Shown: positions 26,106-35,525, counted from the first letter of the stretch. The stretch is DNA of 64,000 bases from Companilactobacillus huachuanensis (GCF_005404815.1 NZ_BJDF01000010.1:1-64000); one strand, 5' to 3'. Notes: generated from the letters alone by a model not told the origin. A program made the numbers and translations.

Positions 26106-27782
26106 CTATTCAACCGAAATCAAATATGGATAAACTGGTTGATCACCTTGATGAATTTCTGTTTCAAGATCAGCATATTTATCATCTAAATAATCGGCTA
26201 TCTTTTGGGCATCGTCATCATTACCGTCTTTACCAACAAGAATTGTGATAACTTCACTATCCTCATCGATCATTTTATCCAACATGTGTTCTGTTGTGGC
26301 AACAATATCTTCTTCGTCAACTAAAATTTTACCGTCAACGATTCCCATATAGTGTCCCTTAGTGATCTTCAATCCATCGATTTCAGTATCACGAATGGCT
26401 TGAGTAACCTGACCACTCTTAACTGTGTCTAATGAGTCTTCCATGTTTTCTTCGTTTTCTTCTAATTCAGCCTCTGGATTGAATGAAAGCATTGCTGTCA
26501 TTCCTTGAGAAATTGTCTTAGAACCAACGATTGCGACTGGAATATCAACCAAATCAACTGCTTGTTTAGCGGCCATAATGATATTACCGTTATTTGGCAA
26601 TACTAGAACACGTTTGGCATTTGATTTGTTAATTGCATCAACAATATCATTAGTTGATGGATTCATAGTTTGGCCACCACTGATAACATGTGTAACACCA
26701 AGACTCTTGAATAACTCTGTCAAACCTTCACCAGATGAAACAGCAATAACTGCATAATCAATTGGCTCTTGAACAGGTTCTGCCACTGGTTCTTCATCTT
26801 CATCAACAATAGTTTCATGTTGCAAACGCATATTATCGATTTTAATTTTAACTAAGGCACCGTACTTTTTACCAGCAGCCCAAACTTTATATGGATAGTT
26901 AGTATGGACGTGAACTTTAATAACTTCGTCATCCGAAACACAGATCAATGAATCACCGATTCCATCCAAATAATTACGTAATTTTTCATTATCGAAAACT
27001 TCATCAGTTGTGGGATTCTTGCCTAATTTGACCATCATTTCAGTACAATAGCCATTCTTGATCTCATCGGTACTAAATTGGCCTTGGAATGATTGATGAT
27101 GACTGGCATTAACCATTTCATTCATATCGGTTTCATCAGGAATATATTCTTCATCAGTCGTTGTTTGACCAGTCAAGCCTTCTAAGAAGCCTTCATAAAT
27201 AAAGACTAAGCCTTGACCACCAGAATCAACAACGCCAACTTCCTTCAAAACTGGTAGAAGTGATGGTGTCTTCTTAAGTCCAACCTTTGAACCAGTAACA
27301 ACAGCTTTCATAACTTCGGCTAAATCATTAGTCGTCTCTACTTGCTTCATTCCGGCTTCTGCACCATATCTAGCAACAGTAAGTATTGTTCCTTCAACCG
27401 GCTTCATAACGGCTTTATAGGCTGTCTTAACACCATCGTCGAAGGCTTTAGCTAAATCCATTGCTGTCAAAGCGTCTTTATCTTCAATACTCTTTGAAAA
27501 GCCACGGAAAATTTGTGATGTGATAACCCCAGAATTTCCACGAGCTCCCATCAAAAGACCTTTAGCAAGTGCTTTACCAAGTATACCAACATGATCACTC
27601 TCTGATTCATTGACAGCTTTAAAACCGCTTTGAATTGTTAAACTCATGTTAGTTCCGGTATCTCCATCGGGAACCGGAAAGACATTAAGTGAATTTACAA
27701 ACTTAGCATTCTTTTCAAGTCTGTGCGATGCGACACGCACCATATCTGAAAATTCTTTTTTTGTAATTAGTTCTTTGCTCAA
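26106..27782 (-). CDS. fakA: Fatty acid kinase catalytic subunit FakA (DAK2/DhaL-like)
   Basis: The protein has about 558 residues from the TTG at 27782, six bases after GGAGGGG; the longer TTG at 27797 lies before that ribosome site. The N-terminal DhaL domain (10-200) has SLNVFPVPDGDTGTNMS, the Mg-ATP binding motif, and ARGNSGVITSQIFRG; the C-terminal part resembles the YloV/FakA C-terminal domain. With FakB fatty-acid binders it phosphorylates exogenous fatty acids for PlsX/PlsY. It starts 24 bases after an Asp23 gene, the usual pair. Confidence 0.92.
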   Translation of the reverse strand: MSKELITKKEFSDMVRVASHRLEKNAKFVNSLNVFPVPDGDTGTNMSLTIQSGFKAVNESESDHVGILGKALAKGLLMGARGNSGVITSQIFRGFSKSIEDKDALTAMDLAKAFDDGVKTAYKAVMKPVEGTILTVARYGAEAGMKQVETTNDLAEVMKAVVTGSKVGLKKTPSLLPVLKEVGVVDSGGQGLVFIYEGFLEGLTGQTTTDEEYIPDETDMNEMVNASHHQSFQGQFSTDEIKNGYCTEMMVKLGKNPTTDEVFDNEKLRNYLDGIGDSLICVSDDEVIKVHVHTNYPYKVWAAGKKYGALVKIKIDNMRLQHETIVDEDEEPVAEPVQEPIDYAVIAVSSGEGLTELFKSLGVTHVISGGQTMNPSTNDIVDAINKSNAKRVLVLPNNGNIIMAAKQAVDLVDIPVAIVGSKTISQGMTAMLSFNPEAELEENEENMEDSLDTVKSGQVTQAIRDTEIDGLKITKGHYMGIVDGKILVDEEDIVATTEHMLDKMIDEDSEVITILVGKDGNDDDAQKIADYLDDKYADLETEIHQGDQPVYPYLISVE

Positions 27783-27806
27783 AAGTTTCCCCTCCAACTA
27801 GCTTTC

Positions 27807-28175
27807 CTATTCGATATCGTCCAGAACTTTAATTCCTTGGACATACACGTTAACAGTGCCAGCTGGTGTTCCAAGCATTGTTTCTAGGTTGTATTTTACT
27901 TTTTCTTTTAAATTTTTTGCTACTTCTGAAATTTTAATTCCGTATCCGACGATTATGTAGACATCAACGGCCAGTTTACCATCTTCTTGATGGATAACTA
28001 TACCTCTAGAAAAGTCTTCACGATTCAAAATTGTATTCATACCATCACGGAATTGGTTCTTGCTTGCCATACCTACGATACCGTAGATATCAGAAGCGGC
28101 TCCGCCAACGATTGTGGCAACAGTATTTGTTGAAACATCAATTTCACCGTGCTTTGTTTTAATTGTAACTGCCAT
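27807..28175 (-). CDS. Asp23/Gls24 family envelope stress protein
   Basis: The protein has 122 residues of the Asp23 family (YloU type), with VATIVGGAASDIYGIVGMAS near residue 20 and VDVYIIVGYGIKISEVA near 85. These proteins form membrane-associated assemblies and are linked to alkaline and envelope stress. It is upstream of fakA in one operon. A second member of the family is at 53454. Confidence 0.9.
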   Translation of the reverse strand: MAVTIKTKHGEIDVSTNTVATIVGGAASDIYGIVGMASKNQFRDGMNTILNREDFSRGIVIHQEDGKLAVDVYIIVGYGIKISEVAKNLKEKVKYNLETMLGTPAGTVNVYVQGIKVLDDIE

Positions 28176-28292
28176 CTCTGGATCCTCCTATTCATGGACC
28201 AAATCTATCATAAACAATAAAATTCTATCATAGCAACATTTCGAATTAAAGATTTATACAACATTAAACCATATTAATCCCTAAATAATCTA

Positions 28293-28321
28293 TTGATTTC
28301 AATTCTTACTTATGGTAAATT
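28293..28321 (+). promoter_or_regulatory. Promoter of rpmB
   Basis: TTGATT (28293-28298), a 17-base spacer and TAAATT (28316-28321) are placed before the AAAGGAGG of rpmB. The 197-base gap also holds the diverging start of the asp23-fakA operon. Confidence 0.6.
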
Positions 28322-28372
28322 AGTCAGGTGATATTTTAAAGAAAAAACATGTAGCCAAAGGAGGTCGGTCCC

Positions 28373-28558
28373 ATGGCAAAAGATATTATTACAGGCCGTA
28401 AAACAGTATTCGGTAACAAGCGTTCTCACGCCCTTAACCAATCAAAGCGTTCTTGGAAGCCAAACTTGCAAAAAGTTCGTATCATGATTGACGGTAAACC
28501 TAGACGTGTATGGGTTTCAGCTAGAGCATTGAAATCAGGAAAAGTTACTCGTGTATAA
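28373..28558 (+). CDS. rpmB: 50S ribosomal protein L28
   Basis: The protein has 61 residues of normal length, with [20 protein letters not shown] at the start and [13 protein letters not shown] near the end. A strong AAAGGAGG is nine bases upstream. It is monocistronic, diverging from asp23-fakA, as in other lactobacilli. Confidence 0.98.
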   Translation: MAKDIITGRKTVFGNKRSHALNQSKRSWKPNLQKVRIMIDGKPRRVWVSARALKSGKVTRV

Positions 28559-28575
28559 TTATCACTTAATTCATT

Positions 28576-28612
28576 AAAAAGGACTAGCAATTATATTGTT
28601 GGTCCTTTTTAT
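28576..28612 (+). terminator. Terminator of rpmB
   Basis: AAAAAGGACTAGCAAT and its near complement ATTGTTGGTCCTTTTT form a stem ending in a T-run. Confidence 0.85.
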
Positions 28613-28656
28613 TTTACACTATTATAATAGGTTTTAATTAATTAAGGGGGGATTCT

Positions 28657-29487
28657 ATGAAAATATTAATTGGCAATCAAAACAAAAATGATGAGCAGCT
28701 AACACAGGCCATCGTTAATGCTAAAGATGGCGATATAATTGAGCTAATGCCAGGCACTTATTTTTCAAGTACTGACCCTTTTATTTGCACTATTAGAAGA
28801 AATATTAGTTTCGTTGGTAAAACAGAGAATAAAAATGACGTCAGATTATTCTGTAGTTTTACGGTTGGTGAACAAAATATCATTATTTTTAAAAATTTAG
28901 CTATCAGTTATACGGCTAATGAGGATAATACCCTCTCTGCTTATGATGGTGCAAGAATTTATGGCGATAACATTTCAATCAACCGCCAAACAGTCGACGA
29001 TTGGGATACTATTTATGGAAAAGATGCCTATTTCTCATTTAAGGATTCTCAGATTTTAACCGGAAGAAAAGTTAAGGCCATTGGATTGTCGTTAGAGAAT
29101 AGTCAATTGTTTGCAGATAATACTTCGATTCAATTGTTGTTACAAAAGCATTCAAAAGCCTATTTAAAAGATTCATTTGTCTATCACAAATTGGAATTGA
29201 GACAGACTTCCACATTGGATTTTCATAATTTATCGATTGATTCGACTGGATCACCCACTAAAAATGATTTAGCCGTTAAAGGTTATTCACGAATGAACGG
29301 ACAAGATTTGATTTTTATTAATGATGCCCCCGCCATTCGAATTTTGAAGAGTAAGTTTAAGGTTGACAATTTTCAGCCAAAGACTAATGAGATCCATTTT
29401 AAATTTGATGATGTTTCTACTATCGAGGCTGATGGGAAGCTGCCCTTTAATGAAGGTCCTTCGGATGCAAAAAAAAATAATAATTAA
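28657..29487 (+). CDS. Unrecognised protein, right-handed beta-helix-like
   Basis: The protein has 276 residues with a strong AAGGGGGG ribosome site. Residues 15-33 (QAIVNAKDGDIIELMPGTY) are a typical entry into a pectin-lyase-like beta helix, and the rest consists of short alternating strands with polar turns. No signal peptide is seen, so it stays in the cytoplasm unless carried otherwise. I see no catalytic residues that name a reaction. It is a single gene bounded by terminators. It might be a polysaccharide-binding or structural protein. Confidence 0.7.
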   Translation: MKILIGNQNKNDEQLTQAIVNAKDGDIIELMPGTYFSSTDPFICTIRRNISFVGKTENKNDVRLFCSFTVGEQNIIIFKNLAISYTANEDNTLSAYDGARIYGDNISINRQTVDDWDTIYGKDAYFSFKDSQILTGRKVKAIGLSLENSQLFADNTSIQLLLQKHSKAYLKDSFVYHKLELRQTSTLDFHNLSIDSTGSPTKNDLAVKGYSRMNGQDLIFINDAPAIRILKSKFKVDNFQPKTNEIHFKFDDVSTIEADGKLPFNEGPSDAKKNNN

Positions 29488-29489
29488 CT

Positions 29490-29536
29490 TGCAAAGGGTA
29501 TGTATTCTCTCAATTTGAGAATGCATACCCTTTGCA
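29490..29536. terminator. Bidirectional terminator between convergent genes
   Basis: A 20-bp stem of TGCAAAGGGTATG plus TATTCTC with its complement (one T.G pair) and a 7-base loop separates the genes at 28657 (+) and 29550 (-). Confidence 0.9.
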
Positions 29537-29549
29537 TTTAGTTTTATAA

Positions 29550-30734
29550 TTATTTATTATTTGATTCTTTTTGTTTTCTTAATTCCTCCTTTTCCTTCAT
29601 CTCATCTACTTTAGTGATAAGTTCGTACGGTGCGTAATTGACCCAGTCCCTAAATTTATAACCTCTTTTCTCTTTTTCAGAATCTTTATTTTTCTTCTTG
29701 TCCCCAGAGCCCTTTTTATATTTCTTAAGTGGCACACTTTGAGTAGCATAATGTGTTACTTCTACTCGACGATGTTCCAATAAATCCATCACATTAAATT
29801 TGTACTCTTTATTATTATTTTTAATTTCATCAACTTTATTCTTAAAGTAATCACTAACAACCATCTTGTCCAAAACTTCATTTGCATCGGCTCCAAAAAC
29901 AACTAGCCAATTTGGTTGAATTTTTAAGCATTCTCGTATGAATATACCTAGTGAATTATCTAAAGTGTTTTTATTCTCAATACATAATTTCTTTAGTTTG
30001 GACCTTTGCGGTACATTGTTCTCTTTTAATTTATACTTATTTTCTACATATTTGTTTCCAGCTTTATAATCATCATCAGCTTTAGTCAGCATAGCCTTAA
30101 CCTTTGACAGTTCATCCTGATAATGCCCCAAAACCAATTTATCAATTCTTCTAGCATCCAAGTTCGGTGTTGATTCAGGATGACTTAAAAACGATATTTC
30201 ATCATCATTAATAAAAAAGTTACGCATCACATTTCCTGAATTGCTATCTTCATATGATTTAATAATATCTGTGATATAGCTTCCCTCAAAACATTTATCA
30301 CTAGTTTGGACATATAGTTTATAGGTATTTGTTGGTCTATCAGTATCTCGAAAGTTACCCCAACCACTATAATCTTTATCTCCTGTACGATACGCTGCAT
30401 TTAAACCAACAAACATATAATCATTTTTAAAATCTTTTTCATTAAAAAAATCATCTGGAAACGCAAAGGATTCCTTATCGAACGATGGTTTTGGAAAATC
30501 ATTTGATTTGGATTCTTTTGATTTAGAACCACTTGATTGAAAATCCGATGGCTTAAAATCCACGATTCCACTCTTTTCAAATTCACCAACAATATCATCA
30601 TACAATGGGAATTTATGCTTAGTCGTCAAAAAAGAAGCAAAACTATCTACTCCAATTTTTTTACCATTCTTATCTTTAAATCCAGTATCAATTTTAAGTA
30701 ATTCATCTCTAACTTCAGCTTTACTCCGTACCAT
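29550..30734 (-). CDS. Unrecognised protein with possible uracil-DNA-glycosylase-like fold
   Basis: The protein has 394 residues. Residues 108-118 (FVGLNAAYRTG) look like the start of a UDG-superfamily motif 1; SYITDIIKSY (152-161) and FIRECLKIQPNWLVVFGADAN (265-285) match the internal strand-helix pattern of that fold, and VTHYATQSVP (326-335) stands where the family has its H-containing loop. The N-terminal 100 residues include a Ser/Lys linker and the C-terminus is Lys-rich, suggesting nucleic-acid contact. The assignment is by pattern only. It has its own ribosome site (GGGGGATTAGG). No partner genes are near. Confidence 0.5.
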   Translation of the reverse strand: MVRSKAEVRDELLKIDTGFKDKNGKKIGVDSFASFLTTKHKFPLYDDIVGEFEKSGIVDFKPSDFQSSGSKSKESKSNDFPKPSFDKESFAFPDDFFNEKDFKNDYMFVGLNAAYRTGDKDYSGWGNFRDTDRPTNTYKLYVQTSDKCFEGSYITDIIKSYEDSNSGNVMRNFFINDDEISFLSHPESTPNLDARRIDKLVLGHYQDELSKVKAMLTKADDDYKAGNKYVENKYKLKENNVPQRSKLKKLCIENKNTLDNSLGIFIRECLKIQPNWLVVFGADANEVLDKMVVSDYFKNKVDEIKNNNKEYKFNVMDLLEHRRVEVTHYATQSVPLKKYKKGSGDKKKNKDSEKEKRGYKFRDWVNYAPYELITKVDEMKEKEELRKQKESNNK

Positions 30735-30825
30735 ATCCTAATCCCCCAAATAATATATTTGTTAGTGCTTACAATTACGATTTCATTATATTATTTTTCC
30801 TCAATAAATTGCTTTTTCATTTAAA

Positions 30826-30862
30826 GAAAAAACGCCGAATTTATAAAAAATTCCGCGTTTTT
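30826..30862 (-). terminator. Terminator after the cystathionine synthase/lyase gene
   Basis: AAACGCGGAATTTTTT pairs with AAATTCGGCGTTTTTT on the minus strand, giving a stem with a T-run. Confidence 0.85.
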
Positions 30863-30866
30863 ATTT

Positions 30867-32012
30867 TTAATCTAATTTATCCAAACTCTGTGCTAAATCG
30901 GCAATCAAATCTTTTGAATCTTCAATCCCAACTGACAGGCGAACTAATTGATGTGTAATACCAGCTTTTAACTGCTCTTCAGATGAAAGTTCAGCGTGTG
31001 TCATCTTATATGGCAATTCGATCAAACTCTCGACAGCACCCAAACTAACCGCTAATTGGATCAACTTAGTTCCTTCAACAAACTTTGTTGAATCCAAACC
31101 ATCTGCCAGCTCAAATGAAACAATTCCACCAAATCCATCGGTTTCTTTAGCAGCTATTTCATGATCTTTGCTACCGGAAATTCCTGGATAGTAAATTTTA
31201 GCGATTTCCTTACGATTCTGCAAAAATTCAACAATCTTTTGAGCGTTCTCCAAATGACGATCCATTCTAACTGACAAGGTTTGAATCCCACGACGAACTA
31301 AGTTGGAATCCTCTGGTGAAAGCGTTGAACCGATGGCATTTTGATTGAAGTAAATTCGATCAGCCAACTCTTTATTTTTTGCAACAGCCATACCGGCAAT
31401 AACATCGGAATGTCCACTAAGATACTTGGTAGCTGAATGAATCACGATGTCAGCGCCTAAATCCAATGGACGTTGAAGATATGGTGATAAGAAGGTATTA
31501 TCCACTATCGTTAAAATATGATGTTTCTTGGCTACTTCAGCAGTTGCTTTAACACTTGTGACGTGTAAAAGCGGATTTGTAAAACTTTCAAAATAAATTG
31601 CTTTAGTATTTGGCTTAATTGCTGCCTCAATTTCATCCGGATTTTGCGTATCCACGGCAGTGAATTCTAGTTGCCAACGCTTCAGAAATTCATTGATCAA
31701 TCTAAAAGTTCCACCATAAATTTCTTTACCAATGATGATGTGGTCACCAGGTTTGAAAATAGCTAGAACAGCGTGAATTGCTGCAGATCCAGACGAAAAG
31801 GCAAATCCTCGATAACCATTTTCCAGACCGGCGACTTGCTCTTCCAAATAATTTCTAGTCGGATTGCCAGAACGTGCGTAATCATATTTTACCTTGGCCT
31901 CAACTGATGGATAAATATATGTTGATGAATTATAAATCGGTACGTTGACCGCCCCAGTATTGTTATCATTTTGTGGTTTCCCATGAACCAATTTGGTATT
32001 AAATTCAGTCAT
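30867..32012 (-). CDS. Cystathionine gamma-synthase/lyase family PLP enzyme
   Basis: The protein has 381 residues of the Cys/Met metabolism PLP family. The PLP lysine is in HSATKYLSGHSD near 200; SSGSAAIHAVLA near 78 and VDNTFLSPYLQRPLDLGADIV near 171 are conserved blocks. Such enzymes join or split cystathionine in methionine and cysteine exchange. Which direction prevails cannot be read from sequence. It is downstream of the metQ-luxS-SDR operon, separated by a repeat and a terminator, and shares the sulfur theme. Confidence 0.9.
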   Translation of the reverse strand: MTEFNTKLVHGKPQNDNNTGAVNVPIYNSSTYIYPSVEAKVKYDYARSGNPTRNYLEEQVAGLENGYRGFAFSSGSAAIHAVLAIFKPGDHIIIGKEIYGGTFRLINEFLKRWQLEFTAVDTQNPDEIEAAIKPNTKAIYFESFTNPLLHVTSVKATAEVAKKHHILTIVDNTFLSPYLQRPLDLGADIVIHSATKYLSGHSDVIAGMAVAKNKELADRIYFNQNAIGSTLSPEDSNLVRRGIQTLSVRMDRHLENAQKIVEFLQNRKEIAKIYYPGISGSKDHEIAAKETDGFGGIVSFELADGLDSTKFVEGTKLIQLAVSLGAVESLIELPYKMTHAELSSEEQLKAGITHQLVRLSVGIEDSKDLIADLAQSLDKLD

Positions 32013-32133
32013 TTTTTAAACTCCTAATATATTGATTATTTCTATAATACTTCTTATTAAAATATTTTTGAATTATCAATACTTTCTAGTATCACGCGTT
32101 AAATAATTATTTTTAAAGCATTTGTGTCAATCA

Positions 32134-32427
32134 CTGAAGGTTGAAAGGTGAAAAATTAATCTAATCATTGTTATTACAGTCTTAGAGCTAATTTATTATC
32201 CCTGCTAATAAAAAATAAACTAGTTGGAAGAGCTGAGAGTATTCATTTTGCAGCGAAAGTGGCGTTATTGCTTCAGCAATTACACCACCGGGCGTGTTGA
32301 AGACTCGCGGGTTTTGCGAGGCTTCAACCGAGGTCCGAGACCGCTCTTTGGCTCGGGCCGTTCCGCGCAGCAATTGAATACTCTCAGCTCTGGAAACGGC
32401 ATACTTAACTAAACTTTCAACCTTCAG
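32134..32427 (+). repeat. Transposable repeat carrying cloverleaf unit F
   Basis: The 294-bp element has perfect 14-base inverted ends, CTGAAGGTTGAAAG and CTTTCAACCTTCAG. An AT-rich spacer precedes cloverleaf unit F at 32219-32402. No clear 8-bp duplication flanks this copy (GTCAATCA left, CCATTCAT right). No open frame of coding quality is inside. Confidence 0.85.
32219..32402 (+). repeat. Cloverleaf repeat unit F (complete)
   Basis: Closing helix AGAGCTGAGAGTATTCA with its complement near 32380. Hairpin 2 is GTGGCGTTATTGC with GCAATTACACCAC. Hairpin 3 is GTTGAAGACTCGC with GCGAGGCTTCAAC (A.G mismatch). Hairpin 4 is GGTCCGAG with CTCGGGCC. It is close to unit I, with several paired changes. 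Confidence 0.88.
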
Positions 32428-32452
32428 CCATTCATGAAGTATTAAAACTAAC

Positions 32453-32508
32453 AAAATGAGTTGTATCCCACCTGATTATTTTTAAGTGTGTGATACAACT
32501 CATTTTTT
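32453..32508 (-). terminator. Terminator of the metQ-luxS-SDR operon
   Basis: AAATGAGTTGTATC pairs with GATACAACTCATTT around a 22-base loop, with T-runs on both sides. Confidence 0.75.
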
Positions 32509-32567
32509 ATAAAATTTGCCTAAAATTAAAAAATCAAAATTAAAAAATTCTGGAAAGAGATATTTTT

Positions 32568-33344
32568 TTAATTCATAGTCATTCCACCAGTAACATTGAT
32601 TCCTTGACCAGTCATATAATCTGACAACGGACTCGCTAAGAATAATACGACATTAGCAACATCTTGTGGCGTCCCAGTCCGACCCAGTGGAACTTGAGTA
32701 TTATCTTCTCGCTCAATTGCTTCAGCAGTCAAACCACGAATCTTGGCACCATCTTTTCTTTCACGGTGTTTCATCGACGTTTCAATAATACCAGGACAGA
32801 CCGCATTGACATTGATTTGATTCTTGGCAACTTCAATTGCCAACGTTTTGGTCAAACCGAGTACCGCATGTTTAGATGCAACGTAAGCTGACATAGCTCG
32901 ATAACCATTCTTGCCAGCCTGAGAAGCTATCAAAACTACTTTTCCCGGTCTTTTAGCCGCTACCATCAATTTAACAATATATTTACTTATGAGGTATGTT
33001 CCACGCGTATTGACAGCCAAAGTCTTATCAAAATCAGCTGTGTCACTATCAATCAAGTAATCCATTGTTGAAATTCCAGCAACGTTTACTAAAATATTTG
33101 GTGTTAATTTTAAATCATTCAATTGCTTAGCCAAATTTTGAACACTGGATTCAGAACTGACATCCAAATTAATTTGATATTCATGATCATTAACTTGCTT
33201 GAGTTCAGTATTTTGATATGACAGATCTGCCGCAATCACGATGGCTTTCTCATTCTGAAATGTGGTAACCACTTGACGGCCGATACCCTGAAAACCACCA
33301 GTAACGAGGACAACTTGTTTCTCCAAAACTTCAAATAAACTCAT
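32568..33344 (-). CDS. Short-chain dehydrogenase/reductase (SDR) family protein
   Basis: The protein has 258 residues. The NAD(P)-binding motif VTGGFQGIGRQV is near residue 14, NVAGIS near 86, the catalytic Ser near 140 (LIASQAGKNG) and YVASKHA near 156 provide the Tyr-Lys pair. It ends in the usual MTGQGINVTGG. The substrate is unknown. It follows luxS by 22 bases within the T-box operon, a placement that suggests a link to sulfur or carbonyl metabolism but does not show it. Confidence 0.88.
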   Translation of the reverse strand: MSLFEVLEKQVVLVTGGFQGIGRQVVTTFQNEKAIVIAADLSYQNTELKQVNDHEYQINLDVSSESSVQNLAKQLNDLKLTPNILVNVAGISTMDYLIDSDTADFDKTLAVNTRGTYLISKYIVKLMVAAKRPGKVVLIASQAGKNGYRAMSAYVASKHAVLGLTKTLAIEVAKNQINVNAVCPGIIETSMKHRERKDGAKIRGLTAEAIEREDNTQVPLGRTGTPQDVANVVLFLASPLSDYMTGQGINVTGGMTMN

Positions 33345-33366
33345 AAATTACCTTCTTTATTACGTA

Positions 33367-33840
33367 TTAGATTACGTGACGTTCATAAGGATCATTGGAA
33401 ATTCCTTCTTCAAGAATCTTCTTCGACCATTCCTTAGCTGAGAACAATGAGTGATCACGATAGTTACCGCAGCTATACTTGTCAGTGCCTTGAACATCTT
33501 TCCATTCAACTTTGTTAGCAATGTCATCCAAAGCACCTTTCAAAGCAGTAGCAACTTCAGTCGTTGAATGTTCACCCCAAACGATCAAATGGAATCCTGT
33601 CCGACAACCGAATGGAGAACAGTCGATAACGCCATCAAGACGGTCTCTTAAAAGTCCAGCTAGCAAATGTTCGATCGTATGCAATCCTGCAGTAGGAATC
33701 GCATTTTCATTTGGTTGAACTAAACGTAAATCGTAGTTTGAAATTATGTCACCCTTTGCACCATTTTCTTCAGTAATCAAACGTACATATGGTGCCTTTA
33801 CCTTTGTGTGATCCAATGTAAAACTTTCAACTTTAGCCAT
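33367..33840 (-). CDS. luxS: S-ribosylhomocysteine lyase LuxS
   Basis: The protein has 157 residues of normal length. The metal-binding HTIEH near 57 and the [10 protein letters not shown] near 130, with Cys ligand and catalytic residues, are intact; [12 protein letters not shown] near 78 contains the catalytic Cys. It splits S-ribosylhomocysteine into homocysteine and the AI-2 precursor DPD. It is between metQ and an SDR gene, fitting methionine recycling. Confidence 0.98.
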   Translation of the reverse strand: MAKVESFTLDHTKVKAPYVRLITEENGAKGDIISNYDLRLVQPNENAIPTAGLHTIEHLLAGLLRDRLDGVIDCSPFGCRTGFHLIVWGEHSTTEVATALKGALDDIANKVEWKDVQGTDKYSCGNYRDHSLFSAKEWSKKILEEGISNDPYERHVI

Positions 33841-33866
33841 AATTAAATATCTCCTTAAAATTTTTA

Positions 33867-34727
33867 TTATTTATTTTCCAAATATGTTAATGGTTTATTT
33901 ACTTCAATCTTTGTTCCGTAATACTTTTTCTTAATATAAGCTTGAATTTCTTTGTTGTGATACAACTTCACTAATTTTTTGTAATTAGCATTATTCTTAT
34001 TCTTGGCGGCAGTAGCGAGAATATTGACATTATCCTTCGTACTTTGATCGATTTTTTCATGGTAGATCGAATCCGTCAAAACATGTAGACCACTTTCCAA
34101 AGCAACGGTGTTGGAAATGAGAACAACAGGCACATCATTCAAAACACGGGGGCCAGTGGTATCGTCAATTTCTTTGAATTGAAGATTCTTAGGATTTGAA
34201 GCAATATCTTTCGTATTGCTCAAGGCGTTGAAACCCTTCTTCAAAGTAATCAAACCAGCTGATTGTAGTAACAATAGGCCACGTGATGTGTTTGCTGGAT
34301 TGTTAGCAATGGCAATTGTAGTGCCATTTGGAATTTCACTTATTTTTTTATATTTCTTTGAATAGATTCCCAAAGGTTCCAAGTAAGTTGTGCCTAAAGC
34401 GGCTAACTTCCCTTTTGGATTTTGCTTATTGTAGGCATCGTAATATGACCATGACTGAAAGGCGTTGACATCGACTTGGCCTTGACTAGTGGCAGTATTC
34501 AATTGCGCCCCATCGGTAATCTCCTTCGTCTTAATATTTAGCCCTAACTTTTTGGCTTGTGAACTCTTGGCAATATGTTCCCAGATATTCAAGTCTGACC
34601 CTTGTGATCCGATAGTTATGGTATTGCTATCAGCTGCTTTAGCACTCTTGCCACATCCCACTAACAGGATGACTGACAAAAATAGAATTGCTGAAGCTAA
34701 TAAATTTTTCCCTTTTCTCATTTCCAT
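33867..34727 (-). CDS. metQ: MetQ/NlpA-family methionine-binding lipoprotein
   Basis: The protein has 286 residues. A basic N-terminus and hydrophobic stretch lead to the lipobox LLVGC near residue 25, so it is a membrane-anchored lipoprotein. The NlpA fold follows with [18 protein letters not shown] and [16 protein letters not shown]. It feeds a methionine or related substrate to an ABC importer. No metN or metP genes follow, so the transporter core must be elsewhere. The T-box leader at 35056-35377 precedes it. Confidence 0.92.
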   Translation of the reverse strand: MEMRKGKNLLASAILFLSVILLVGCGKSAKAADSNTITIGSQGSDLNIWEHIAKSSQAKKLGLNIKTKEITDGAQLNTATSQGQVDVNAFQSWSYYDAYNKQNPKGKLAALGTTYLEPLGIYSKKYKKISEIPNGTTIAIANNPANTSRGLLLLQSAGLITLKKGFNALSNTKDIASNPKNLQFKEIDDTTGPRVLNDVPVVLISNTVALESGLHVLTDSIYHEKIDQSTKDNVNILATAAKNKNNANYKKLVKLYHNKEIQAYIKKKYYGTKIEVNKPLTYLENK

Positions 34728-35013
34728 TCCTCCTCAAGTTTCTAATAATTCTCTAATTTTTTAAGTTGGTTTAAACCAGAAATTTTTCATTTATTTCGGC
34801 CCCTTTTTTTGATTAAAATATTTTGATCTTACTGGATATATTGAAGAAGTTTGTTTGGCATCGGATGGTAAAAAGCATGGAAGGTAAAGCAATCGTAGGA
34901 AAGAGGATCATACGGGCGACAATTAGTCGCCCCCATAAGTTGCTCTAAGTGGACAACTCTGGGTTTCATCATCAAATCTTTTCTTTAAATAACTTATTTT
35001 TGGTTGTTTTTTT

Positions 35014-35048
35014 AGTTGTTCTCGGTGGCTTGTCCACCAAGAGCAACT
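35014..35048. terminator. Second terminator downstream of T-box
   Basis: AGTTGTTCTCGGTGG pairs with CCACCAAGAGCAACT (two wobble pairs) with A/T runs on both sides. It lies between the T-box and metQ and would also have to be passed by RNA polymerase. Confidence 0.7.
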
Positions 35049-35055
35049 AAAAAAA

Positions 35056-35377
35056 TCGCCCCTACAAATACAGAACTTCTCTGCAATGTAGGGACGATTA
35101 CCGTGATACCACCCTAATTCGCATCTTGCTTACACAAAATACCTCAACGACACTAACATGTCCGGGATGATATCGCATCCTTGCGTACCTTTGGCTTTCA
35201 CCTAGGTAAGACTCCAAGCTCATCTTCAGTTATACGTTCGCTCCACCTTTTCACTATCCAGTGGTCACTATCCAAGCTACTAATAAACCTACTCTTCTCT
35301 TCAACGTCTAATAAGATTAAATAAGTTTTAATCATGTAATTGGTGATTAATTTACACTCGTACTTAAAAATTGTCAA
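35056..35377 (-). promoter_or_regulatory. T-box leader upstream of metQ operon (probably methionine)
   Basis: On the minus strand: promoter TTGACA (35372-35377), a 17-base spacer and TAAATT (35349-35354). A Stem I region follows, then the T-box sequence AGGGTGGTATCACGG (35101-35115) and a terminator from GTCCCTACATT with AATGTAGGGGCGAT and seven T (35056-35098). A T-box senses uncharged tRNA and prevents termination. An ATG triplet (35221-35223) lies in the right part of Stem I where the specifier should be, in keeping with methionine. The 300 bases between here and metQ hold a second hairpin but no gene. Confidence 0.85.
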
Positions 35378-35464
35378 CGTCTTTTTTGAAATCGACCAAT
35401 TTTGAAGGTCAAACTATCGTCATTTTATACCTATACCAATTATCTAATATTAGCTTTTAAGGGT

Positions 35465-35494
35465 ACAAAAAAAGGCATCCTTGGAAAGGATACC
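35465..35494 (-). terminator. Terminator of thiN operon
   Basis: GGTATCCTT pairs with AAGGATGCC (one wobble), followed by seven T on the minus strand. It closes the long priA-to-thiN series. Confidence 0.85.
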
Positions 35495-35525
35495 AAATTA
35501 TTGATAATTAAGTTTAAATTTATTT

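Noticed and set aside
32188-32454. Open frames inside cloverleaf repeats (also 14327-14614, 45614-45826, 57470-57677)
   Set aside because: These frames follow repeat structure, exist in both directions and lack ribosome sites; the repeats are non-coding.
34878-34961. 27-codon plus-strand frame between metQ and its T-box leader
   Set aside because: No ribosome site, antisense to the leader, and rich in hairpin sequence.
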